Assembly: GCA_963790575.1 (NCBI GenBank)
Contig: CAWBPD010000012.1
Span: 124,001 to 188,000 of the forward strand
Direction of reading: 5' to 3'
From: CAVTSA01 sp963790575
GTDB lineage: Bacteria; Chloroflexota; Dormibacteria; Dormibacterales; Dormibacteraceae
DNA: 64,000 nt
This document shows positions 46,164 through 54,851 of the stretch, piece by piece (the stretch's first letter is position 1; every line of letters begins with the position of its first letter). The position numbers were made by a program, and so were the translations under genes. The notes under the pieces were generated by a model, which had not been told where the DNA came from, did no database searches, and was given only the letters and a program-made list of their open reading frames with translations.

Positions 46164-47663
46164 CTAACGGCGCGGCTGCCGGGCTCCGCTCGGGGTTCGT
46201 CGAGCCAGGAGCAGCAGCGCCAGCCCGAGGAAGAGTGCCACACCGCCCAGAACGGCAGGCCAGGCCAGTCCGTCTCCCGTCGACGCGACCAGGGTGACCT
46301 CCTTCACCGCCGCCGCCTGCGGGCTGTGGGGCGAGGCCTGAGGCGTCGGAGTCGGCGCCACGCCGCCGGCCGGTGTGCCCGCAGGCCCACCGGAGCCGGT
46401 GACCCCGCCATTTCCGGAACCCGAGTTGGAGCCTGACCCCGATCCGCCCGGGTTGGAGCCGGAGCCGGAGCCGGAGCCGGAGGTCCCATGGCCATCGCCG
46501 TTCTGACCGCCGCCATTCCCGGTGCCGCTCTCCCCGCCGCCGCTCCCGGTGCCGCTCTCGCCGCCGCCGCTCGTGGGCGAGGCACCCGCCGATCCGCCCG
46601 GCTGAGAGCCGGATACGGGCAGACAGGGTTGGAGACCGGGGGCCAGGGCCGGCTGCAGCATGGGCATGCAGGTCTGGGTCGGGGCCGGCGTCGGCGTGGG
46701 CGTGGGGGCCGGCGCTTCCGGCGGACTCACGGGGGCGCTCCCCCCGCCATCCCCGCCGGTGCCGGGATCGCCGCCCCGCCCACCGCCACCGGGAGGCGTG
46801 CCGCCGTTGCCGGGAGGCGTGCCGCCATGGCTCGGGGGCGTGCCGCCGTTATCGGGGGGCGGCGTGGGCTGGGCTGCCGGTGGCGGCGTTGGGGCCGGCG
46901 TCGCAGTCGGAGTCGGAGAGACCGGCGAAGGGGTCGGAGTCGGCTTCGGGCTGGTCGCACCCGGCGGGGTCGGAGTCGGCTTCGGCGTCGGGTGCACCGG
47001 GGCCGGAGTTGGCGTGGGCGTCGGGTGCACCGGAGTGGGCGTGGGGGCCACCGGGGTCGGCGTCGGGTGCACCGGAGTCGGGGTGGGAGGAACCGGAGTC
47101 GGCGTGGGAGGCACGGGCGTTGGCGTGGGTGGCCGCGGCGTGGGTGGCCGCGGCGTGGGCGTCGGCGGGGGCGCGCACACGTGCACGCGCGCGATGCCCA
47201 TGGCGCCCATCGTGATGGGTCCCGCCTGGCCGTCCACCGCCAGCCCCTGCGCCCGCTGGTAGGCCTCCACGGCCGCCTGCGTCTGCGGGCCGTAGAGGCC
47301 ATCCTGGGCGGCGCCGGCCTTCGCCTGAACCTCCGCCACCACGGTGCTCAGCGAGGCATCCGTCTGGCCGCCGGCGACTCCGTCGACGGTGAGGCACGCG
47401 TTGGATTGAAAGGTCTTCACCGCGGCCGTGGTCGCCGGTCCGTAGACGCCGTCGATCCCCGACCAGGGCAGATAGGCAAGCCCGGCCAGATCCCACTGGA
47501 CCTGGGTGGTGTTGAGGGCCTGGCTCTGCGCGTGGGCGTACGTCGGTCCCTGGATCGACAGCCGGGCGGCGTTGAACCCGAGCAGCAGGATCATGGCAAT
47601 GCCGGCGATCAGCAGGAACCGACCAGCGGCGGTCAGGCGGCTTCGGGTTGCGCGATTCCTCAT
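46164..47663 (-). CDS. Peptidoglycan-binding, Pro-rich surface protein with sorting-like C-terminus
   Basis: The 499-residue protein has an N-terminal hydrophobic segment (FLLIAGIAMILLLGFNAARL) as a signal or anchor, two peptidoglycan-binding repeats (GIDGVYGPATTAAVKTFQS near residue 70; AQDGLYGPQTQAAVEAYQRAQGL near residue 120), then roughly 130 residues of PTPTPVPPTPTP-type wall-spanning repeat and a Gly/Ser-rich stretch. It ends VASTGDG, a hydrophobic helix and ARRTPSGARQPRR, like an LPxTG sorting signal but with a degenerate motif. It probably projects through or along the cell wall. Divergent from the liv operon. Confidence 0.7.
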   Translation of the reverse strand: MRNRATRSRLTAAGRFLLIAGIAMILLLGFNAARLSIQGPTYAHAQSQALNTTQVQWDLAGLAYLPWSGIDGVYGPATTAAVKTFQSNACLTVDGVAGGQTDASLSTVVAEVQAKAGAAQDGLYGPQTQAAVEAYQRAQGLAVDGQAGPITMGAMGIARVHVCAPPPTPTPRPPTPRPPTPTPVPPTPTPVPPTPTPVHPTPTPVAPTPTPVHPTPTPTPAPVHPTPKPTPTPPGATSPKPTPTPSPVSPTPTATPAPTPPPAAQPTPPPDNGGTPPSHGGTPPGNGGTPPGGGGRGGDPGTGGDGGGSAPVSPPEAPAPTPTPTPAPTQTCMPMLQPALAPGLQPCLPVSGSQPGGSAGASPTSGGGESGTGSGGGESGTGNGGGQNGDGHGTSGSGSGSGSNPGGSGSGSNSGSGNGGVTGSGGPAGTPAGGVAPTPTPQASPHSPQAAAVKEVTLVASTGDGLAWPAVLGGVALFLGLALLLLARRTPSGARQPRR

Positions 47664-47778
47664 CGAAGCCTTACAACGGCCGGCCGGGTGGATCCAGTCG
47701 GTGGGAGGAGCGCATCCCGCTCCGATCCATGGAATACTTGCGCGCGTGCACCGGTGGAGCGGTCAGGAGGGAGGGGGC

Positions 47779-48987
47779 ATGAGGGCGCTGATCCTGGTGG
47801 CGGTGGTACTGCTCCTCTGCACAGCCTGTGCGGGCGGCGGCGCGGCGTCGAGCTCGTCCTCGACCAAGACCCCGATCAAAATCGGGCTGCTCACGTCGCT
47901 CACCGGCAACTACGCCCCGCTGGGCTCCCAGGACGAGCTGGCGGCGACCCAGATGGTGAACCAGCTGAACAAGAGTGGTGGCATCAACGGCCGCAAGATC
48001 ACGCTCGACATCAAAAACGACAACTCAGACCCCAACCAGACCGTGGTCGCGTTCAACCAGCTGGTCGACGACGGCGCGGTCGCCATGGAGGGGCCGCCAC
48101 AGTCGACGGCGGAGCTCGCGATCCAGAGCCTCGTCGACCAGCGCCAGCTGCCGGACGTCTCGGTCGGCGCCGCCGATCAGCAGACGATTCCCGTGCACCC
48201 CTACATGTGGCAGACGACGCCGCTCTCCTCGCAGGTCGCCGACACCATGATCCGCTACCTGAAGGCCGAGCACAAAACCAAGGTCGCGACCCTGACCGAC
48301 ACCAAGAACGCGTACGCGGTCGCGGGTGAGGCGGCGTTCAGCAAGCTGGCGCAGCAGAACGGGCTCCAGGTCGTCGACGCGGAGACGTTCGAGCTGGGTC
48401 AGACCGACTTCTCGCCGCAGTTCGCCAGGATCGTCGCCGGACACCCCGATTTCTTCGTCGTCTGGTCCACCGGCGCGCCCCCGGTCGTGATCACGAAGCA
48501 GTGGGCCGCCGGCAACACCGGGATTCCGCTGATGATGAGCGCTGCCGAGGCTTCCCCGCTCTACATCCAGCCCTCGGGGGCTGCCGCCGAAGGTGTCTAC
48601 ATCCAAGCCACGCTCGGGGTCGTCGGGCAGTACGTGCCCGCCTGCAATCAGTTCAAGAAGAAGATCGACGCGTTCGCCGGTCCTTACCTAAAGGCGAACA
48701 AGATCTATCCGCCTCAGTTCGCCTGGGATTCGTCGGTCGCGATGTCGCTCCTCTTCGACGCCATCCGGCGCAAGGGCGCGACCTCCGCCGACATCAAGGC
48801 GGGCCTTGACAGCATCAACCTCACCACACCACAGGGCCACTACGTGTTCACGAAGACCCGTCACTATGGCCTCCCCAACAGCTCGAATCTGATGACCCAG
48901 GTCCAGAACAGTCAGATGGTGCCGGTAGGGATGTCTCAACAGGAGTTCTGCAAGGCCGGAGAAGGGCCGGCGACGCAATCCGCCTGA
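47779..48987 (+). CDS. livJ: Branched-chain amino acid ABC transporter substrate-binding lipoprotein
   Basis: The 402-residue protein has a lipoprotein signal (ILVAVVLLLCTACAGG, lipid-modified Cys near residue 17) and the type I periplasmic binding fold: IKIGLLTSLTGNYAPLG, DELAATQMVNQLNKSGGINGRKITLDIKNDNSDPNQTVVAFNQLV, and later MSAAEASPLYIQPSG. It captures a leucine-like amino acid or amide outside the membrane for the LivGFHM translocator encoded directly after it. GGAGGGAGGGGG precedes ATG 47779. The exact ligand is unknown; LivJ-like proteins also bind urea, amides or aromatic acids. Confidence 0.9.
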   Translation: MRALILVAVVLLLCTACAGGGAASSSSSTKTPIKIGLLTSLTGNYAPLGSQDELAATQMVNQLNKSGGINGRKITLDIKNDNSDPNQTVVAFNQLVDDGAVAMEGPPQSTAELAIQSLVDQRQLPDVSVGAADQQTIPVHPYMWQTTPLSSQVADTMIRYLKAEHKTKVATLTDTKNAYAVAGEAAFSKLAQQNGLQVVDAETFELGQTDFSPQFARIVAGHPDFFVVWSTGAPPVVITKQWAAGNTGIPLMMSAAEASPLYIQPSGAAAEGVYIQATLGVVGQYVPACNQFKKKIDAFAGPYLKANKIYPPQFAWDSSVAMSLLFDAIRRKGATSADIKAGLDSINLTTPQGHYVFTKTRHYGLPNSSNLMTQVQNSQMVPVGMSQQEFCKAGEGPATQSA

Positions 48988-49001
48988 GGGAGTGCCCTTC
49001 G

Positions 49002-49778
49002 GTGCTCGAGGCCCGCGAGCTGACCCGCCGTTTCGGTGGCGTGGTCGCGGTGGATGGGGTCACGATCAGCGTGAGCGAGGGGCAGCTGGTCGGCGTGATC
49101 GGACCCAATGGGGCCGGCAAGTCGACGCTGTTCCACCTCATCGCCGGCTACCTGCGTCCGAACAGCGGACAGGTGCTCTTCGGGGACCGCGACCTGACCG
49201 GGATGGCGCCCGACCGGCGGGCTCGCCTCGGGATTGGTCTCGCGTTCCAGACGGTGCGGCTCTTCGGAGGCCTGACGGTCCTGGAAAACGTGATGGTCGG
49301 GGCTCACACCTGGACCCGCTATGCATTCCTGGATGCGTTTCTCATGCTGCCCGTCCGCTGGCGCGAGGAGCGTTCGATCCGGAGCCAGGCCTACCTGTCG
49401 CTGGAGCGGGTGGGGCTGACCGCGCGGGCCGGCGAGCGCGCCGAGTCGCTGCCGATCGGGCTCCAGCGGGCGGTGCAGATCGCTCGGGCGCTCTGCGGGC
49501 GCCCTCGCCTGCTGCTCCTGGACGAGCCCGCGTCCGGCCTGCGCGCGGCCGAGCGCGCACGCCTCGCCGACCTGCTGCGCGCACTGAGGCGTGAGGGGCT
49601 GGCCATGCTCCTGGTGGAGCACGATGTCGCGTTCGTGACCGCGCTCGCCGAGCGCATCACGGTCATGGACCAGGGGCGGGTGATCGCGGAGGGGCCACCC
49701 TCGCGGATCCGGAGCGAACCCGCGGTCATCGCCGCCTACCTGGGCCGCACGGTGGAGGAGGCCGGCGGTGCTCCTTGA
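49002..49778 (+). CDS. livG: Branched-chain amino acid ABC transporter ATP-binding protein LivG
   Basis: The 258-residue ATPase has Walker A GPNGAGKSTLFHLIAGYL, the LivG-specific Q-loop region GIGLAFQTVRLFGGLTVLENVMVGAH, signature region ESLPIGLQRAVQIARALCG (the usual LSGG is degenerate here: LPIG), Walker B LLLLDEPASGLRAAE and H-loop MLLVEHDVAFV. It provides ATP hydrolysis with LivF. The weakened signature (PIGLQ instead of SGGQ) is unusual but common enough in LivG. GTG 49002 follows livJ by 14 bp; the end overlaps livF by 11 nt. Confidence 0.9.
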   Translation: MLEARELTRRFGGVVAVDGVTISVSEGQLVGVIGPNGAGKSTLFHLIAGYLRPNSGQVLFGDRDLTGMAPDRRARLGIGLAFQTVRLFGGLTVLENVMVGAHTWTRYAFLDAFLMLPVRWREERSIRSQAYLSLERVGLTARAGERAESLPIGLQRAVQIARALCGRPRLLLLDEPASGLRAAERARLADLLRALRREGLAMLLVEHDVAFVTALAERITVMDQGRVIAEGPPSRIRSEPAVIAAYLGRTVEEAGGAP

Positions 49779-50442
49779 AGTGCGGGACCTGGTGGTTCGC
49801 TACGGCCGGGCGACCGCCCTCGACGGCGTCACGCTGGAGGTCGACAAAGCCGAGATGGTGGCCTTGATCGGGCCCAACGGGGCGGGGAAGACGACCCTGC
49901 TCAACACGATCTCGGGGCTCCTCGCCCCCGCGGCCGGCTTCTACCACCTGGACGGCCGGGTTGCCCAGGTGCCTGAGGGCCGCCAGCTGTTCGGGGACAT
50001 GACGGTCGAGGACAACCTGCGTCTGGGGGCCTGGGGGCGTCCGAGCAAGGACCCGGGTCCGGTGCTGGAGATCTTCCCGGCCCTGGTCCCGCTGCGGCGG
50101 CGGCAGGCGGGCACACTCTCGGGCGGCGAGCAGCAGATGGTCGCGGTGGGACGCGCGCTGATGGCGCAGCCCGAACTGCTTGCCGTCGACGAGCTCTCGC
50201 TCGGCCTGGCCCCTCTGGTCGTGCAGAGCCTGGGCGAGCATCTGCGCAGCCTGAACCGCGATCGAGGGATGGCCGTGCTGCTGGTGGAGCAGAACGCCCG
50301 CATGGCGCTCGAGCTCTGCCCTCGCGCCTACGTGCTCGAGGCCGGGCGCATCACCCTTGCCGGCGGAGCGGCGGAGCTGCGGCAGAGCCCGGCGGTGCAG
50401 GCCGCCTACCTGGGTGGCGCCGTCGCCACCGAGGAGGCCTGA
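49768..50442 (+). CDS. livF: Branched-chain amino acid ABC transporter ATP-binding protein LivF
   Basis: The 224-residue ATPase has Walker A GPNGAGKTTLLNTISGLL, Q-loop VPEGRQLFGDMTVEDNLRLGAW, signature GTLSGGEQQMVAVGRALM, Walker B LLAVDELSLGLAPL and H-loop VLLVEQNARMALEL. The VPEGR-LF motif is typical of LivF. It forms the second nucleotide-binding subunit with LivG. The GTG start overlaps livG by 11 nt and the LivH gene follows after 17 bp. Confidence 0.92.
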   Translation: MLLEVRDLVVRYGRATALDGVTLEVDKAEMVALIGPNGAGKTTLLNTISGLLAPAAGFYHLDGRVAQVPEGRQLFGDMTVEDNLRLGAWGRPSKDPGPVLEIFPALVPLRRRQAGTLSGGEQQMVAVGRALMAQPELLAVDELSLGLAPLVVQSLGEHLRSLNRDRGMAVLLVEQNARMALELCPRAYVLEAGRITLAGGAAELRQSPAVQAAYLGGAVATEEA

Positions 50443-50459
50443 GCGGGAGAGCAACGAGC

Positions 50460-51317
50460 GTGGCACTGTTCCTTCAGTACGTAGTCAGCGGGATCGCGAC
50501 CGGGTGCACGTTCGCGCTCGTCGCCACCGGCTTCGTGGCCATCTACCGCGTGACCCGGGTCGTCAACTTCGCACAGGGCGTGTTCGCGGTGATCGCTGGT
50601 ATGACCGCGGCCTCCCTCCTCCAACGTGGGCTGCCGCACGGGCTGGCCGAAGTGCTCGCGATCGCGGTCGCCGCCGCGGTCGGCCTCGTCGTCGGTATCG
50701 TCGCCATCGGCAGGCGGGGCACGCCCCCGCTCGTCTCCTTGATCGTGACGCTGGGTCTCGGAGTCGGGTCCTACGCCGCCATCATCTTGATCTGGGGAGA
50801 TCAGCCGGTCTCCTTCGCGGGGCTCACCGGCTCGGTCCGGCTCACGGGCGTGGTGATGCCACTCCAGTTCGTGCCCATCATCCTGGCCACCGCCCTCGCC
50901 TTCGGCGCGCTGGCGCTCTTCTTCAACGGGACCTACCTGGGCAAGGCTCTGACCGCCTGTGCCAGCAATCCCCTCGCGGCGCGGCTGGTCGGCATCGACA
51001 CCCGCCTGATGGGGATCGTCGCGTTCGCGCTGGGCGGCGCGCTCGGCGGCCTGGCCGGCGTGCTGCTGACACCGCTGCAGCCGGTGTCGTTCGATTCCGA
51101 CGTCCAGATCGCGATCAACGGTTTCGCGGCCGCCATCTTCGGCGGCCTGATCCGGCCCGTCACCGCGCTCGTCGGTGCCCTCATCCTGGGCGTGGCCGAG
51201 GCGCTGGTGGCCGGCTACTCGCAGGCGTCGTTCGAAAGCGGCGTCGCGCTGATCCTGATGCTGGGCCTCATGATCTGGCGGGCGAGCAGGCAGAGCGCTG
51301 TCGAGGTCACCCAATGA
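50460..51317 (+). CDS. livH: Branched-chain amino acid ABC transporter permease LivH
   Basis: The 285-residue membrane protein opens FLQYVVSGIATGCTFALVATGFVAIYRVTRVVNFAQG, the LivH family signature (N-F-A-Q-G), and has about eight helices. GSYAAIILIWGD and AAIFGGLIRPVTALVGALILGVAEALV are further permease segments, the latter forming the EAA-like coupling loop. It pairs with LivM to form the channel. The stop overlaps the LivM ATG (ATGA). GTG at 50460. Confidence 0.92.
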   Translation: MALFLQYVVSGIATGCTFALVATGFVAIYRVTRVVNFAQGVFAVIAGMTAASLLQRGLPHGLAEVLAIAVAAAVGLVVGIVAIGRRGTPPLVSLIVTLGLGVGSYAAIILIWGDQPVSFAGLTGSVRLTGVVMPLQFVPIILATALAFGALALFFNGTYLGKALTACASNPLAARLVGIDTRLMGIVAFALGGALGGLAGVLLTPLQPVSFDSDVQIAINGFAAAIFGGLIRPVTALVGALILGVAEALVAGYSQASFESGVALILMLGLMIWRASRQSAVEVTQ

Positions 51318-52345
51318 GCCGGCGCGCGCTGACCGGCTTGATCGCCGTGCTCGCGGCGGCGCTGATCACGCTCCTGATACCGATCGCGATGACCGACGCC
51401 CAGCTGACCGTCTACATCTACATCGGCCTCTACGCGCTGGTCGTGATCGGGCTCTCGCTGCTGATGGGGTTCGCGGGCCAGGTCTCCTTGGGGCAGGGAT
51501 CCTTCTTCGCGATCGGCGCCTACGGTGCGGCGCTGCTCTCCATGCGGTGGAACTTTCCACCGCTGCTCTCATTGGCGGTCGCCTGCGCCGGGACCGCGAC
51601 GCTGGCGGCCCTCGTCGGGCTGCCGCTGCTGCGGCTGCGTGGGCACTACCTCGCGTTCGCGACGCTGGCCGTCCAGCTCATCGTGCTCTCGGCGATCGGG
51701 CAGGTCCCCGGACTGACCGGCGGCGACACCGGCCTGATCGGCATCCCGACGCTGTCGCTGGGCCCGATCGCGCTCACCGGCCGCTACCGGGTCTTCACGT
51801 TCTCCTACGTCGTCTGGGTCCTGGTCGCCGTCGCCCTGGCGCTGAGCTGGAACCTGATCCACTCCCGCCCGGGACGCGCGCTCAGAGCCCTCGCCACCAG
51901 CGAGGCGGGCGCCCTTGCCTCGGGCATCGCGGTCGGCGGCTACAAATTGCGGGTGTTCGCGTTCTCGGCCGCCCTAGCCGGTCTCGCTGGAGGGGTCTTC
52001 GCGTTCTTCGTGGGCTACATCGCCCCGGAGACGTTCCCGATCCTGCTCTCCGTCGAGTTCCTGCTGATGGCGGCCGTCGGCGGCATGGGGTCGATCTTCG
52101 GCGCCCTCGTCGGCACCGTGCTCATCTACCTGCTGCTCCAGGCCCTGCAGGCGCTGGGCACGTTGCCGGGGATGCCTCTGCATGCCCCGGTCGTGTTCTC
52201 CTACGCCGTGTATGCCCTGACCCTGATCCTGATCCTGCTGCTGCTGCCGGAGGGCGTCGTCCCCGCTGTGGGCAGGCTGCTCGGCACGCTCCTGGGCCGG
52301 CGAGGGGTCGACCGCGGGATTGAGCAAGCCAGGCCGGGCCCGTAG
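51314..52345 (+). CDS. livM: Branched-chain amino acid ABC transporter permease LivM
   Basis: The 343-residue membrane protein has the LivM pattern: YIYIGLYALVVIGLSLLMGFAGQVSLGQGSFFAIGAYGAALL, LRGHYLAFATLAVQLI, GDTGLIGIP, LHSRPGRALRAL-like NLIHSRPGRALRALATSEAGALASGIAVGGYKLRVFAFSAALAGLAGGVFA, and MAAVGGMGSIFGALVGTVLI. It is the last gene of the livJGFHM operon. A 344-bp gap with a three-copy palindrome array separates it from convergent purH. Confidence 0.92.
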   Translation: MSRRALTGLIAVLAAALITLLIPIAMTDAQLTVYIYIGLYALVVIGLSLLMGFAGQVSLGQGSFFAIGAYGAALLSMRWNFPPLLSLAVACAGTATLAALVGLPLLRLRGHYLAFATLAVQLIVLSAIGQVPGLTGGDTGLIGIPTLSLGPIALTGRYRVFTFSYVVWVLVAVALALSWNLIHSRPGRALRALATSEAGALASGIAVGGYKLRVFAFSAALAGLAGGVFAFFVGYIAPETFPILLSVEFLLMAAVGGMGSIFGALVGTVLIYLLLQALQALGTLPGMPLHAPVVFSYAVYALTLILILLLLPEGVVPAVGRLLGTLLGRRGVDRGIEQARPGP

Positions 52346-52689
52346 CCTTCCGCCCGCGCCCGGGCCCAGCTGGACTCCCTTACCGATTTCGGTGTGGAAT
52401 CTTTGTCCCGCTCTGGAGGCGCGCCGATTACCCTCGTCGCATGAAGTCGCGGACGCGCACGCCGATCGCGGCGCCTGCCTGAGCCCGGATTCCCCTCCCT
52501 ACCCCCCGGCGCCCTTCCCGATTGTCGAGAGGGGCGCCTGTCTGTACCACCCGCCGTTGAACTGCGCGTTGGTGCACTGTGCACCAACGGGGGTTGTCAT
52601 CGCCCCCAAGGGCCCGGTGGTGCACCAACGGGGGCTATCACCGCCCTCCAAGGGCCCGGTGGTGCACCAACGGCCGACTCCGGGAGCCG
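52346..52689. other. Intergenic gap between convergent livM and purH
   Basis: 344 bp without a supported gene. The right two-thirds hold the three-copy GTGCAC array of locus 9. In the left part GGCGCCTG(C/T)CTG occurs twice (52469-52480 and 52533-52544) and a 13-codon frame starts at 52441, neither convincing as a functional feature. No clear intrinsic terminator with a T-tract is seen for either gene. Confidence 0.6.
52566..52673. repeat. Three-copy palindrome array, core GTGCAC, 41/42-bp period (locus 9)
   Basis: Centres are at 52581.5, 52622.5 and 52664.5, giving intervals of 41 and 42 bp. The last two copies read CCCGGTGGTGCACCAACGGG or close to it, with the repeated left flank CCAAGGGCCCGG. 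The first copy is odd: GGTGCAC is followed by T and GTGCACC, a fused double core that makes a longer dyad (CGTTGGTGCAC-T-GTGCACCAACG). Like locus 6 it is a three-copy array lying between convergent genes. Confidence 0.9.
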
Positions 52690-54222
52690 TCAGTGGCGGT
52701 AGTGGCGCTCCCCCGTGACCACCATGGCGGCGTCCGCGGCGTCCACCACCGCCAGCGCCTCGGCGTCCCGCATCGAGCCGCCCGGCTGGATGATCGCTGT
52801 CACCCCGGCCCGGAGCCCGATCTCGAGTGCCTCCGGAGTGGGAAAGAACGCGTCCGACGCCATCACTCCGCCCCGCGCGCGGACGCCGGCCCGCGCGGCC
52901 GCCACTTCCGCCGCCTCCACCCGGGTCAGCTGACCCGCCCCCACGCCGACCGCCGCCGAGTCCCGGGCGTAGACGATGGCGCTCGATTTGGCGTGCTTAC
53001 AGACCAGCCAGGCGAACGCCAGCTGTTCCCACTCCTGGTCCGTGGGTGACCGGGTGGAGATCACACGGCAGGCTTCCCGATCGAAGCCGGCCCCATCCCA
53101 GGTCTGGACCAGGAAGCCACCCCCCATCGCGCGTACGTCGAGGCCCGGCTGGCGCACCGGGCCCGCCGCCAGCAGCCGCACCTTGGGCTGGTGCGAGAGC
53201 ACCTGCAGGGCGCTGTCATCGACCGAAGGGGCGATCACCACCTCGATCAGGATGTTCACCACCTGCTCCGCGGTGGCGGCGTCCAGCGGGCGATTGAGCG
53301 CCACCACCCCGCCGGCCGCTGCCGCCCGGTCGCAGTCGAGCGCCTTGCGGTAGGCCTCGGCCAGAGTCCCCCCGGTCGCGACCCCGCACGGATTGGTGTG
53401 CTTGATGATGGCGGCCGCCGGGCGGTCGAACTCCCGGACCACCGAGGCGGCGCTGGCGGCGTCCTGGAGGTTGTTGAAGCTCAGCTCGGCCCCCTGCAGC
53501 TGCCGCGCCGAGCCGAGCCCGCCGGGCTCCGACCCCAGGCGGTAGAACGCCGCCTGCTGGTGCGGATTCTCTCCGTAGCGCAGATGCTGCGCCAGGCTCC
53601 CCGCGATGACCAGGTCGATCGGAAACGCCTCGTCGCGGCGGAGCCAGCTCGCGAGTCGGGCGTCGTAGGCGGCCGCGTGCGCGAATGCTTCCGCAGCCAG
53701 GCGGCGCCGGAAATCCTCTTCCAGGTCGCCCTCGCGATTGAGGTAGGTCAGCACCTCGGTATAGCGCTCGGGCCGCACGATGACGATCACGGAGCGGTAG
53801 TTGGACGCCGCCGACCGGATCAGCGCCGGGCCCCCGATGTCGACCATGTCCAGGGCCTCGTCGACGTCCATCGAGGGGCGGGCGGTGAGCTCCGCGATGG
53901 GCGCCAGGTTGACGCAGACGAGGTCGATGGTGGGCAGCCGGTACTGGTCCAGCGCCGCCATCTCGACGCCGTTGTCGCGCCGCGCCACCAGCCCTCCATG
54001 CACGGCCGGGTGAAGGGTCTTGACGCGCCCCCCCAGCATCTCCGGGAATCCGGTCAGGTCACTCACCGGACGGGAGTCGACCGACGCGTCGTCCAGCGCG
54101 CGGCGGGTCCCGCCGGTCGAGTAGAGCTCGTAGCCGAGGCGGGCGAGCCCCCGGGCGAAGGCAGGCAGGCCGCCCTTGTCGTCCACAGAGAGGATCGCGC
54201 GCTTGACGGTCGCGTCCGGCAT
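52690..54222 (-). CDS. purH: Bifunctional AICAR formyltransferase/IMP cyclohydrolase
   Basis: The 510-residue enzyme performs the last two steps to IMP. The N-terminal IMP cyclohydrolase (MGS-like) domain shows KRAILSVDDKGGLPAFARGLARLGYELYSTGGTRRAL and GRVKTLHPAVHGGLV. The formyltransferase domain shows RYGENPHQQAAFY, ELSFNNLQDAASA, AAIIKHTNPCGVATG with the catalytic His and Lys, LVCKHAKSSAIVYA and DAFFPTPEALEIG, ending GERHYRH as the family does. It is the last gene of the purine operon; its start ATG overlaps the purN stop (TGATG). Confidence 0.95.
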   Translation of the reverse strand: MPDATVKRAILSVDDKGGLPAFARGLARLGYELYSTGGTRRALDDASVDSRPVSDLTGFPEMLGGRVKTLHPAVHGGLVARRDNGVEMAALDQYRLPTIDLVCVNLAPIAELTARPSMDVDEALDMVDIGGPALIRSAASNYRSVIVIVRPERYTEVLTYLNREGDLEEDFRRRLAAEAFAHAAAYDARLASWLRRDEAFPIDLVIAGSLAQHLRYGENPHQQAAFYRLGSEPGGLGSARQLQGAELSFNNLQDAASAASVVREFDRPAAAIIKHTNPCGVATGGTLAEAYRKALDCDRAAAAGGVVALNRPLDAATAEQVVNILIEVVIAPSVDDSALQVLSHQPKVRLLAAGPVRQPGLDVRAMGGGFLVQTWDGAGFDREACRVISTRSPTDQEWEQLAFAWLVCKHAKSSAIVYARDSAAVGVGAGQLTRVEAAEVAAARAGVRARGGVMASDAFFPTPEALEIGLRAGVTAIIQPGGSMRDAEALAVVDAADAAMVVTGERHYRH

Positions 54223-54851
54223 CAGCTCACCCCGAGGGTGCCTGTATCGGGGCCCCCACGAAACGGAGCTTGCGGAGTTTCGTGGGGAAAGAGGACATCG
54301 CCGATCGCCTGCGGGAGGATGCGGCGCTCGGCGACCTGGATCCGTTCGTGGAGCGTCTGCTCGGTGTCGCCGGGCAGCACCTCGACCGCCGCCTGCCGCA
54401 GGATCGGGCCCCCGTCCACGTCCTCCGTCACCAGGTGGACGGTGCAGCCGGTGACCTTGACCCCCGCCTGGAGCGCCTGCTCCACCGCGTTCATCCCCCC
54501 CGCAAATGCGGGCAGGAGCGAGGGGTGCAGGTTCAGGATCCGGCCCCGGAAGGCGCGCACCAAGGCGGGAGCGAGGATCCGGTCGTAGCCGGCCAGCACG
54601 ACGACCTGGGGGTCGCGGGCCTGCAACCAGGCCAGCATCGCCGCGTCCCGGGCTGCGCGCGAGCCGAACCGGCTCTGCGGGAATTCGCCCAGCGGCAGGC
54701 GCTGAGCTCTCGCGATCGCCGCCGCCCCGCAGGAGGGCCGGTTGGTGGCGACCCCCACGATCCGGTACCCGAGCGTGGCCAGGTGCTCCAGGTTCGTGCC
54801 CCGGCCCGACACCAGCACCGCCAGCCGGGCTTCGGTGGTGGCGGCGGTCAT
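54222..54851 (-). CDS. purN: Phosphoribosylglycinamide formyltransferase
   Basis: The 209-residue protein transfers the formyl group from 10-formyl-THF to GAR. Signature elements are LAVLVSGRGTNLEHL near the start, VVLAGYDRILAPALVRAFRGRILNLHPSLLPAFAGGMNAVEQAL with catalytic Asn and His, and GCTVHLVTEDVDGGPILRQAAVEV with catalytic Asp. A normal PurN ends near LPQAIGDVLF. The extra C-terminal tail PHETPQAPFRGGPDTGTLGVS begins with the hairpin element at 54254-54287. ATG 54851 was chosen because further upstream is only the end of purM in another frame; purM overlaps by 4 nt. Confidence 0.93.
   Translation of the reverse strand: MTAATTEARLAVLVSGRGTNLEHLATLGYRIVGVATNRPSCGAAAIARAQRLPLGEFPQSRFGSRAARDAAMLAWLQARDPQVVVLAGYDRILAPALVRAFRGRILNLHPSLLPAFAGGMNAVEQALQAGVKVTGCTVHLVTEDVDGGPILRQAAVEVLPGDTEQTLHERIQVAERRILPQAIGDVLFPHETPQAPFRGGPDTGTLGVS
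54254..54287. repeat. Hairpin element at 3' end of purN (copy 3 of 3)
   Basis: A perfect 11-bp stem (CCCCACGAAAC against GTTTCGTGGGG) encloses the loop GGAGCTTGCGGA, identical to the loop in the carAB copy. It is read as PHETPQAPFRG at the end of PurN. It is not followed by a T-tract in the direction of transcription and lies within an operon, so it is not a normal terminator. Confidence 0.9.

Noticed and set aside
46488..47262. Gly/Val- and Arg-rich open frames opposite the peptidoglycan-binding protein
   Set aside because: They are complements of the PTPTP repeats and have no start context or homology.
52469..52544. Direct repeat GGCGCCTG(C/T)CTG in the livM-purH gap
   Set aside because: Spacing is 64 bp, only one pair, no palindromic arms beyond the 6-bp core; likely chance in GC-rich DNA.
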